Shown: positions 1-5,325 of the stretch, piece by piece
Position numbering within the stretch: position 1 is the stretch's first letter
Layout: every line of letters begins with the position of its first letter
Assembly (NCBI GenBank): GCA_017964745.1
Contig: JAGCRJ010000294.1
Location: 1 to 5,918 of the forward strand
Length of the DNA stretch: 5,918 nt
DNA from: Lachnospiraceae bacterium
GTDB taxonomy: Bacteria; Bacillota; Clostridia; Lachnospirales; Lachnospiraceae
Direction of reading: 5' to 3'
Translations under genes and position numbers: made by a program
The notes under the pieces: model-generated
What the model was told of the DNA's origin: nothing
Seen by the model: the letters and a program-made list of their open reading frames with translations, nothing else
Databases searched by the model: none

Positions 1-650
1 ACGACAAGATGGAAGCTCTTGCCGATCACGGAAACGGAAATTACTTCTACATCGACTGCACCGCAGAGGCAGAGAAGGCACTCGAGAATGAGATCTGGTC
101 GACCCTTTATACCGTAGCCAAGGACACCAAGTTCCAGGTTGAGTTCAATCCCGAGACCGTAGCGGCTTACAGGATCATCGGATACGAAAACCGCCAGATG
201 GCAGCCGAGGATTTCGCAAACGATGCCAAGGACGGAGGCGAAGTAGGATCAGGCCAGACCGTTACCATCCTCTACGAGATAGTTCCCGTAGGTTCCGACA
301 TGAACATTCCCAATGTCGAATCCAGATACGGTGAAGACGAAGAAACCTCGATCACCGGAAGCAACGAATACTGCGTACTCAACATCAGATACAAAGAGCC
401 CGACGGAAACGAAAGCAAGCTTGAGACTTACCCCGTCACCACCGATATGTTCACCGAAACGATGGATTACGATACCTCATGGGCCGCAGGAGTCGCACAG
501 GTCGGAATGCTCTACAGAGGATCCGATTATGCAGGCACCTCAGATTACGAGGATATCATTGAAAGACTTTCGAAGGATCCCGCAGTCATGACAGACGATT
601 ACAAGGCACAGTTCCTTTACATCGTAGGAATGCTTGAAGAGATGGAATAA
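1..650 (+). CDS. YfbK-like von Willebrand factor A (VWA) protein, C-terminal part (5' truncated by window edge)
   Basis: The reading frame is open to the left edge: the codons before the first ATG at 9 read Asp-Lys, so that ATG is internal and about 215 residues of a longer protein are visible. The segment starts in the last strand and helix of a VWA domain (KMEALADHGNGNYFYID). It continues into the C-terminal domain usual in YfbK-like proteins (DUF3520 type), recognisable from 'VEFNPETVAAYRIIGYENR', 'DAKDGGEVGSGQTVTILYEI' and a long helical tail ending MLEEME. Family members are usually secreted or lipoprotein-anchored and carry the metal-binding MIDAS motif in the part lost here, so localisation and metal binding cannot be checked. 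The role of the family is poorly defined. The gene ends by running 34 bp into the 3' end of the convergent protease gene. Family assignment is from remembered motif patterns and is fairly secure; function is not. Confidence 0.85.
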   Translation, partial: DKMEALADHGNGNYFYIDCTAEAEKALENEIWSTLYTVAKDTKFQVEFNPETVAAYRIIGYENRQMAAEDFANDAKDGGEVGSGQTVTILYEIVPVGSDMNIPNVESRYGEDEETSITGSNEYCVLNIRYKEPDGNESKLETYPVTTDMFTETMDYDTSWAAGVAQVGMLYRGSDYAGTSDYEDIIERLSKDPAVMTDDYKAQFLYIVGMLEEME

Positions 651-1858
651 TCCACAGAATCTGCAAATTCAAGAAAAAAGCTTAGCGGAACGAACTGATC
701 CAGATAAACAAGTTCGGGTCCGTCAGCGTAAGTGGTTCCCCAGATAAATCCGAGAAGATTCCCGTATTTATCAAAGCATGGGGAACCACTGCAGCTTCCA
801 ACGGCATTTTTCAGTTCTCCCACGACCATGTGTGACATTGCGGACACATTGCCTTCGGCATCATAGTGATAGGCGGTATTTCCGTAACAGTCGGTAAACA
901 ATACGGTGTTCTCCAGGACGATATCCTTCTGGCATCTTCTCCAGGACTGGGTATTCATCAGGAACATATCCCCCGCTTTAAGATTTTCAAATGCAGACAC
1001 ATCGATATGAACTTCCTTAAATCCCAGAAGCACATCGATATCGAAATATGATACCGGTACGGCAAACATCTGCTGATCGTACTGCAGATAGCCGTTTGCA
1101 ACGGCATCCCACTCGGGATGGTATTTCAGGTAAATGATATCCGCGGAAGGGATCTCAGTCATATTGTCATAACAGTCATATAAGCACAGAGTTTCGGCAC
1201 TGTCCACCGGGCAGTGCTTATTTGTATAGAAAAAGAGATAATCCTCAGTCACCTTAAAGAGAAAACAGCTGCATGCGCCGTCGTCATATGCGGCACCGAA
1301 TGAGGTCGGAGAAGTAAGTTCCGTGAGTGCATCCGTATCTCCCGCTTTATCCTCCGAAAGAACTTCATATCCGAAATAACCGCGGGCGATAAGATCACTC
1401 AGTATTTCACTGTCCACGGCAAACCCGTAGTCATTCTTTTCGAAGTCGCCGACGGTTACGGTGATAGTTTCCTCCGCCTTTGTCTGACTTTCATCGGTAA
1501 CACTGTAAGTAACCTCGTAGCTGCCTGCAGTACCCGGATCATATCCGCCGTCGCTTACGATGACGATACGGTCCGTGATATCATTTCCTTCCGCATCCTC
1601 GGCATAGACAAGATCGAGAAGTGAGAGCTTTGTTCCCGTCCTGTACTTCCTGTCGCTGAGCATTATGAAATGCGGGGGCTCAGGAACTTCCGGCTCTTCT
1701 GCGGTTAATTCCTCCGGTATTGCGGTGCTCTCTATTTCGGCGATCCCGCTTTCCGTACCGCCTGTGAACATCTGCGAATACAGTACGGCAAATATCAAAG
1801 TTCCCAATGCCAGGATCAGCATTGCCGTAAATATATAAATGCCCTTTTTACTTCTCAC
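617..1858 (-). CDS. Membrane-anchored protein with bacterial Ig-like domain and trypsin-like serine protease domain
   Basis: This encodes 413 residues and starts at GTG. An in-frame TAA lies directly upstream (1859-1861) and the next Met is inside the membrane helix, so GTG is the only sensible start; a GGAG lies 10 nt before it. Residues 2-5 (RSKK) and the hydrophobic stretch 7-28 form an uncleaved signal anchor. A Glu/Pro-rich linker follows (about 41-62), then an Ig-like fold of DUF5011 type (about 63-137, 'YDPGTAGSYEVTYSVTDES'), then a chymotrypsin-fold region (about 150-400). Apparent triad residues are His215 (YTNKHC), Asp251 (HPEWDAVANG) and Ser357 (SCSGSP, in place of the usual GDSGGP). 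Nine cysteines lie in the protease part (196, 198, 216, 225, 229, 309, 324, 356, 361). The His-Cys pair resembles the Cys58 arrangement of trypsin, so disulfides are plausible. It is predicted to act outside the membrane, substrate unknown. It is the last gene of the leftward operon, 18 nt after the ABC exporter. The protease fold is inferred from motifs; activity is unproven. Confidence 0.78.
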   Translation of the reverse strand: MRSKKGIYIFTAMLILALGTLIFAVLYSQMFTGGTESGIAEIESTAIPEELTAEEPEVPEPPHFIMLSDRKYRTGTKLSLLDLVYAEDAEGNDITDRIVIVSDGGYDPGTAGSYEVTYSVTDESQTKAEETITVTVGDFEKNDYGFAVDSEILSDLIARGYFGYEVLSEDKAGDTDALTELTSPTSFGAAYDDGACSCFLFKVTEDYLFFYTNKHCPVDSAETLCLYDCYDNMTEIPSADIIYLKYHPEWDAVANGYLQYDQQMFAVPVSYFDIDVLLGFKEVHIDVSAFENLKAGDMFLMNTQSWRRCQKDIVLENTVLFTDCYGNTAYHYDAEGNVSAMSHMVVGELKNAVGSCSGSPCFDKYGNLLGFIWGTTYADGPELVYLDQFVPLSFFLEFADSVDYSISSSIPTM

Positions 1859-1876
1859 TTAAACGGTTCTCCGGTT

Positions 1877-3601
1877 TCATCCCTGAATGCTGTTCATGCG
1901 GGCATATGTTCCGCCGAGAGCAATCAGTTCTTCATGGGTTCCTTTTTCCACAATGTGGCCGTTCTCGATCACCAGGATCATATCCGCATTTCGTATCGTC
2001 GAAAGACGGTGTGCTATCGCAATGATGGTCTTACGTCCGGAAATATTGTTTATCGCTTCCTGGATCTGCTTTTCGGTCTCCACGTCGACGGATGCGGTTG
2101 CTTCGTCGAGCACTATGATCGGGGACTTCCTGAGTATCGCCCTTGAGATCGCAACTCTCTGCTTCTGTCCGCCCGAAAGCCTCAGTCCTCTTTCTCCGAC
2201 AAGCGTCTGATATCCGTCCGGCATATTCATTATATCCTTGTGGATGTTAGCTGCCTTTGCAGCCTCTATTATACGGTCCATATCAGCTTCCGGAGCGGCA
2301 TATCCGATATTCTCCGCGATCGTTCCGTTGAAAAGGAAGGTATCCTGCAGAACGGGAGAAATATTCTGCCTGAGGCTCTCTATGGTGACGGTATTAATAT
2401 CGTGACCGTCCACAAGTATCTTACCCGAAGTGGGTTCATAGAATCGTGAAATAAGCTTCGTCATCGTAGTCTTGCCGACTCCGGTGGGACCTACAAGTGC
2501 GAGCATCTTACCCGGTGCGCATTCAAAGGAAATATCATCAAGTATCACACCGCCCGTCTCATACGAAAACGAAACATGATCGAATGCGATGCTGCCCTTT
2601 ACTTCTTTTAACGGAACCGCATCTGGTGCATCCTTGATCTCACAGGGAGCATCAAGAACGGTCATGACACGCTCGGCTCCCGCAAGTGACTGCTGCATGT
2701 TCTCCAGAAGATTGGCAAGTCCCGTAACAGGCGCATAGAACAGTCCGAGATACAGAAGGAATGCAACAACATCCTCCACCTTCAGTCCTTCTTTCCAGGC
2801 GAGATATCCGCCGAATGCAACGACGAGTATTGTTCCTATCGAGGAGATGAATTCAACCGTGGGATGAAAGATCGCACTGATCTTAAGAGCCTTCAGCATG
2901 GCCCTTATGTGCTCGAAATTCTTCTCGTTGACCTGACCGGTCTCGTACTCTTCCCTTCCGAAGGACTGTATCTCCTGAAGTCCCGAGAGATTATCCTGGA
3001 GCTTTCCGTTCAGTTCACCCATCTTGTTCTGTGATGCCTTGAAGAAAGGCCGTACTTTCTTGGAAAAGATTATTCCGGATAAGAAGATGAGAGGAATGGG
3101 CGAACAGGTTATGAGTGCAAGTTTGGGATTGATCGTAAGAAGTACGATAAGAACACCGATGAAAGTGACGAAATTGGTGATGGTCTCGGGGATCATATGT
3201 GCGTAGAGAAGTTCGAAATCCCTTGTATCGTTGACAATACGGCTCATCAGATCTCCGGTCTGCTTATCGTGGAAATATCCGATGTGCATTCTTTCGAGCT
3301 TGTCATAGGTCCTCGTACGCAGGTCTCCGACCAGATACCACGCCGCTTTATGTGCAAGGTAATTATTCAGGAATCTGAAAAGAACCCTCGCAAGGTAAAG
3401 GAGAACAAGGATAAGCGTAAGCTGCCATATCATGCTCATTCCTTCGTCATCAACGCCATCGCTGACTATTCCGGTCATAGCCGACAAAACCTTAGGCGCC
3501 GCAAGATTGATCACCGTAAGGATCAGTGTGGAAAGTATGGCGATCAGATAAAGGCCTCTGTATCTTACGGCCTCTCTGCTTAGTTTAAGTAGAAGTTTCA
3601 T
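1877..3601 (-). CDS. MsbA-like ABC exporter half transporter (fused membrane and ATPase domains)
   Basis: This encodes 574 residues starting at 3601. That ATG has GGAG (3612-3609) 7 nt upstream, whereas the upstream in-frame ATG at 3634 would add 11 basic, polar residues with no good ribosome site. The N-terminal exporter domain (about 15-300) has six hydrophobic segments, near 17-39, 59-79, two within 140-179, 251-269 and 276-294, plus the coupling-region motif FHDKQTGDLMSRIVNDT. The ATPase domain carries Walker A GPTGVGKTT (371-379), Q-loop Gln419, x-loop and signature GERGLRLSGGQ (about 469-479), Walker B IIVLDE (495-500) and H-loop His531. All catalytic positions look intact. Proteins of this class work as homodimers or as heterodimers with a paralogue and pump lipids, peptides or drugs outward. 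No second half transporter of this type is adjacent, so a homodimer is the simplest model. The substrate cannot be read from sequence. It lies between a two-helix microprotein and a surface protease in one operon. Confidence 0.95.
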   Translation of the reverse strand: MKLLLKLSREAVRYRGLYLIAILSTLILTVINLAAPKVLSAMTGIVSDGVDDEGMSMIWQLTLILVLLYLARVLFRFLNNYLAHKAAWYLVGDLRTRTYDKLERMHIGYFHDKQTGDLMSRIVNDTRDFELLYAHMIPETITNFVTFIGVLIVLLTINPKLALITCSPIPLIFLSGIIFSKKVRPFFKASQNKMGELNGKLQDNLSGLQEIQSFGREEYETGQVNEKNFEHIRAMLKALKISAIFHPTVEFISSIGTILVVAFGGYLAWKEGLKVEDVVAFLLYLGLFYAPVTGLANLLENMQQSLAGAERVMTVLDAPCEIKDAPDAVPLKEVKGSIAFDHVSFSYETGGVILDDISFECAPGKMLALVGPTGVGKTTMTKLISRFYEPTSGKILVDGHDINTVTIESLRQNISPVLQDTFLFNGTIAENIGYAAPEADMDRIIEAAKAANIHKDIMNMPDGYQTLVGERGLRLSGGQKQRVAISRAILRKSPIIVLDEATASVDVETEKQIQEAINNISGRKTIIAIAHRLSTIRNADMILVIENGHIVEKGTHEELIALGGTYARMNSIQG

Positions 3602-3608
3602 ATTATTT

Positions 3609-3612
3609 CTCC
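3609..3612 (-). promoter_or_regulatory. Ribosome binding site that fixes the ABC exporter start
   Basis: GGAG on the minus strand lies 7 nt before the ATG at 3601 and supports that start over the upstream ATG at 3634. The site lies in the 3' arm of a small potential hairpin (3609-3622, UAAA loop) that could lower translation of the exporter relative to the microprotein. Confidence 0.7.
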
Positions 3613-3650
3613 GTTTACGGAATGTATTTGACAAAGAGTAAGATCACCGG

Positions 3651-3812
3651 TCACATCGGAGACGTCATCCAAAGATAACCAAGAACAACTATCCCCAATA
3701 CCATGATCGCGATAAGCGTTATCCCTACCCCTTTCTTTTTCTTTACAAACGAAACAATCGTAAAAATCAACAGAAGTTCGTATGTTGTTACGAACAACCA
3801 GGTAAAACTCAT
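3651..3812 (-). CDS. 53-residue two-helix membrane microprotein
   Basis: A short frame in the 243-bp gap between kinase and exporter encodes 53 residues beginning MSFTWLFVTTYELL and ending in TGA at 3653-3651. A strong GGAGG (minus strand, 3825-3821) lies 8 nt before the ATG, among the best ribosome sites in the window. The product is strongly hydrophobic, with one helix at about 4-23, a basic turn KKKKG (24-28), and a second helix at about 30-48, ending WMTSPM. The positive loop predicts a hairpin with both ends outside. It starts 32 nt after the kinase stop and ends 49 nt before the exporter start, so it is almost surely co-transcribed. No family was recognised. It could be an accessory subunit of the exporter, a membrane stress protein or a small toxin-like peptide; nothing decides between these. 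A longer overlapping frame (3598-3864) was judged spurious because it lacks a ribosome site and a protein-like pattern. Confidence 0.72.
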   Translation of the reverse strand: MSFTWLFVTTYELLLIFTIVSFVKKKKGVGITLIAIMVLGIVVLGYLWMTSPM

Positions 3813-3820
3813 CTGCAGTA

Positions 3821-3825
3821 CCTCC
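3821..3825 (-). promoter_or_regulatory. Ribosome binding site that reveals the microprotein
   Basis: GGAGG on the minus strand, 8 nt before the ATG at 3812. It lies in the gap after the kinase stop, and its position is the main reason for preferring the 53-residue frame over the longer overlapping frame, whose start at 3864 lies inside the kinase gene upstream of this site. Confidence 0.7.
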
Positions 3826-3844
3826 GTGAATCCTGATCTGTGCC

Positions 3845-4372
3845 TTAGTACGACTCCGCCACAACTCCGGTAATTCTTGAATAGATCTCTTTTACGATCT
3901 CATCCTTGCTCATGTCTTCCGTGATGATGGTTTCTTTTATCTGATCCAGATAATCCTTTTCTTTCCACCACTCGCGCATCTCCTCCGCTCCGAACTCTGT
4001 CGCTTTGGATCTGGTCTGATGGCGCCTTACGGTTTCTTCAAAAGGAATGTCAAAATAATAAGCGTATATGTCTGAGCCGTACAATCTGATCGCCGCTTCA
4101 AACAGTTCACGGTACCAGTCCGCAATAAATATGCCTTCCAGTATGACCACTTCGCAGTTTTCGCTTCCGTACTCAAGCATCTGCTTTATCAGAGGCAGAG
4201 CCGGAGGATCTATTCCGTCTCTTGCTTTAAGCACATCTCTTCTGATCATATCCTGTGAAAGGACCATGGTTTCCCGCCCGAAAAGTTCCTGCAGTTCCTT
4301 GGCCACCGTTGTTTTACCGCTTCCGGAATTTCCGCGAAGCATGATCAGTTTATGCATACCATTTTCATTCAT
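3845..4372 (-). CDS. Small P-loop kinase (AAA_33 / 'zeta-toxin-like' kinase fold), substrate unknown
   Basis: This encodes 175 residues starting at 4372, chosen because AAGGGA (4384-4379) lies 6 nt upstream. An earlier in-frame ATG at 4450 has no ribosome site and would place the extra 26 residues over the promoter and inverted repeat. Walker A is RGNSGSGKTT (13-22, Lys20). Next come SQDMIRRDVL (39-48), typical of small nucleotide- or sugar-type kinases that use the Asp in catalysis, a Walker B-like strand VVILEG (75-80), YYFDIPFEETVRRHQTR (105-121) with the Arg-rich lid, and a WWKEKD segment (135-140). This pattern matches a Firmicute family often labelled simply 'kinase', 'AAA family ATPase' or, doubtfully, 'uridine kinase'. 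It is expected to be cytoplasmic and to move phosphate from ATP to a small molecule. No antitoxin gene precedes it, arguing against a zeta toxin. It is the first gene of the leftward operon. The fold is secure; the substrate is unknown. Confidence 0.88.
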   Translation of the reverse strand: MNENGMHKLIMLRGNSGSGKTTVAKELQELFGRETMVLSQDMIRRDVLKARDGIDPPALPLIKQMLEYGSENCEVVILEGIFIADWYRELFEAAIRLYGSDIYAYYFDIPFEETVRRHQTRSKATEFGAEEMREWWKEKDYLDQIKETIITEDMSKDEIVKEIYSRITGVVAESY

Positions 4373-4407
4373 TTTATATCCCTTACATTCTCTTTGATGT
4401 TCAACCC

Positions 4408-4424
4408 GATAAAACCATTTTATC
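4408..4424. repeat. Inverted repeat over the leftward -10 (operator candidate)
   Basis: This is a perfect 7-3-7 inverted repeat, GATAAAA-CCA-TTTTATC. It overlaps the candidate extended -10 and reaches the expected start point of the leftward operon, where a bound protein would block polymerase. In RNA it could form only a weak AU-rich hairpin without a U tract, so a DNA operator is more likely than a terminator. Confidence 0.5.
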
Positions 4425-4425
4425 A
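4417..4425 (-). promoter_or_regulatory. Candidate extended -10 promoter for the kinase-microprotein-exporter-protease operon
   Basis: Read on the minus strand, TGATAAAAT is an extended -10 (TG, one base, then TAAAAT with 5 of 6 matches). No good -35 is found at the right distance, which extended -10 promoters tolerate. Transcription would start near 4410, giving a leader of about 38 nt before the kinase ATG at 4372. It is almost fully covered by an inverted repeat. Confidence 0.42.
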
Positions 4426-4476
4426 TCAATGAACATGATTTAGTATTCATTTCAGGCTGAGTTTATGTGAACAAGA

Positions 4477-4505
4477 TTGTCACGGATCATCATTCCGTGT
4501 AATAT
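4477..4505 (+). promoter_or_regulatory. Sigma-A type promoter for the ABC ATPase/permease operon
   Basis: TTGTCA (4477-4482, 5 of 6 to the -35 consensus) and TAATAT (4500-4505, 4 of 6 to the -10 consensus) are separated by exactly 17 bp. Transcription would begin near 4512, giving a leader of about 49 nt before the ATG at 4561. The spacer contains an inverted repeat (4481-4499) and another lies just after the start site (4515-4528). Confidence 0.6.
4481..4499. repeat. Inverted repeat in the -35/-10 spacer of the rightward promoter (operator candidate)
   Basis: This is a perfect 6-7-6 inverted repeat, CACGGA-TCATCAT-TCCGTG. It begins in the last two bases of the -35 and ends right against the -10. 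This placement is known for operators of spacer-binding regulators such as MerR-type proteins, though the 17-bp promoter spacing here is normal rather than stretched, so plain repression is equally possible. Confidence 0.5.
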
Positions 4506-4514
4506 TATGATCGT

Positions 4515-4528
4515 GCGCAAAATTGCGC
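4515..4528. repeat. Inverted repeat at the rightward transcription start (operator candidate)
   Basis: This is a perfect 6-2-6 inverted repeat, GCGCAA-AA-TTGCGC, lying at about +3 to +16 of the predicted rightward transcript. A two-base loop makes an RNA hairpin less natural, so a protein-binding palindrome is favoured. Its sequence is unrelated to the neighbouring repeat at 4481-4499. Confidence 0.42.
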
Positions 4529-4560
4529 TCATAAATTTCTAATTCAGTCGGAGAAAAACT

Positions 4561-5325
4561 ATGCTTGAAGTCAGTCATGTAACCAAAAAATATGGTAAGA
4601 CCGTCGCCTGCGACGATGTCTCTTTTACCCTGGATTCCGGAAGTCTTACGGTTCTGCTCGGACCAAACGGTGCCGGAAAAAGTACCATCATCAAATCCAT
4701 TATCGGATTTCTGAAATACAACGGATCAATAACGGTTAACGGAATTCCCAATAAGACTTCCGAGGCGAGAAAGATCATGGGATACATTCCTGAGATCCCT
4801 TCGCTCTATCCCACCCTTACAGTGGCTGAGCATATGGAATTCATTGCCAGAGCTTACAAGATGACTGACTATAAAGTAAGGGCAAATGAACTATTGGATC
4901 GTTTTGAACTTTCCGATAAGAAAAAGAAATTCGGAGATGAGCTTTCCAAAGGAATGCAGCAGAAGCTTAATCTTTGTCTCGGACTTCTTCCCGATCCCCA
5001 GATAATACTTCTTGACGAGCCTTTATTGGGCCTTGATCCTCATGCTATCAAAGAGCTTAAGAAATATATAGAGGAAATGCGTCAGGCCGGAAAGACAATG
5101 CTTGTATCCACCCATATCATAGACAGTGTTGATATGCTCTGGGACAGGTCCGTAATAATGCAGGGCGGCAAAGTAAGAGCAAATGTTTCAAAGAGTGAAA
5201 TAGACGGACGAAATATCACTTTGGAAGATCTTTTCTTTGAGGTGACCGAAGGAATCGAAAAACAGGATGTCAGTTTGTCGAACGATCCCGAGTCTGCAGA
5301 AACCGGGGAGGATTCCGCAGAATGA
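4561..5325 (+). CDS. ABC transporter ATP-binding protein (partner of downstream ABC exporter permease)
   Basis: This encodes 254 residues. The ATG has GGAG (4550-4553) 7 nt upstream and is the first start after the promoter. A single ATPase domain is complete: Walker A GPNGAGKS (34-41), a Q-loop region GYIPEIPSLYP in which Glu78 takes the usual Gln place (common in this branch), signature LSKGMQQK (128-135), Walker B IILLDEP (148-154), D-loop GLDP (157-160) and H-loop His185. Residues after about 225 form an acidic tail (EKQDVSLSNDPESAETGEDSAE region), probably unstructured. There is no membrane segment, so it acts as the cytoplasmic motor of a separate-subunit transporter in the BcrA/EcsA-like group. 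Its stop overlaps the permease start as ATGA, implying translational coupling and equal amounts. It is divergent from the kinase operon. Substrate unknown. Confidence 0.95.
   Translation: MLEVSHVTKKYGKTVACDDVSFTLDSGSLTVLLGPNGAGKSTIIKSIIGFLKYNGSITVNGIPNKTSEARKIMGYIPEIPSLYPTLTVAEHMEFIARAYKMTDYKVRANELLDRFELSDKKKKFGDELSKGMQQKLNLCLGLLPDPQIILLDEPLLGLDPHAIKELKKYIEEMRQAGKTMLVSTHIIDSVDMLWDRSVIMQGGKVRANVSKSEIDGRNITLEDLFFEVTEGIEKQDVSLSNDPESAETGEDSAE

Larger units (their letters stand above)
4373..4560. promoter_or_regulatory. Divergent control region between the kinase operon and the ABC ATPase/permease operon
   Basis: These 188 bp separate two gene starts reading away from each other. They hold one good rightward promoter, one candidate leftward promoter and three unrelated perfect inverted repeats, each overlapping or touching a promoter element. 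No third gene with a ribosome site was found. The arrangement suggests that the two transporter operons are each regulated, perhaps by different proteins. No regulator gene lies in the window. Confidence 0.75.

Noticed and set aside
556..720. Possible terminators at the convergent gene ends
   Set aside because: Only tiny dyads (for example GAAAG-A-CTTTC near 560-570) were found, with no adequate loop or following U tract.
1848..1880. 10-codon mini-frame whose ATG overlaps the ABC exporter stop as ATGA and ends just inside the protease start
   Set aside because: Too short to support as a gene and without its own ribosome site at a proper distance. It might only help couple translation to the protease GTG.
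3197..3583. 128-codon rightward frame antisense to the ABC exporter, and similar frames at 313-591, 866-1051, 1887-2210, 4068-4397 and 5348-5656
   Set aside because: They lie wholly inside well-supported genes on the other strand or in another frame, have no domain pattern and no convincing ribosome sites; they are shadows.
3602..3634. Eleven extra residues at the ABC exporter N-terminus from an upstream ATG
   Set aside because: The ATG at 3601 has GGAG at 7 nt and a typical exporter N-terminus; the upstream start has no ribosome site.
3598..3864. 88-codon leftward frame across the kinase-exporter gap
   Set aside because: It starts inside the kinase gene without a ribosome site, has no recognisable domain or membrane pattern, and overlaps in another frame the 53-residue frame that has GGAGG and a clear two-helix pattern.
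3845..4372. Kinase as a zeta-type toxin of a toxin-antitoxin pair
   Set aside because: The fold is shared, but no small antitoxin gene precedes it and the gene heads a transporter operon; the sequence fits better with small-molecule kinases.
4561..5325. Atypical signature LSKGMQQK and Glu in the Q-loop of the ABC ATPase as a sign of inactivity
   Set aside because: Both variations are common in this branch of ABC exporters; Walker A, Walker B and the H-loop His are intact.
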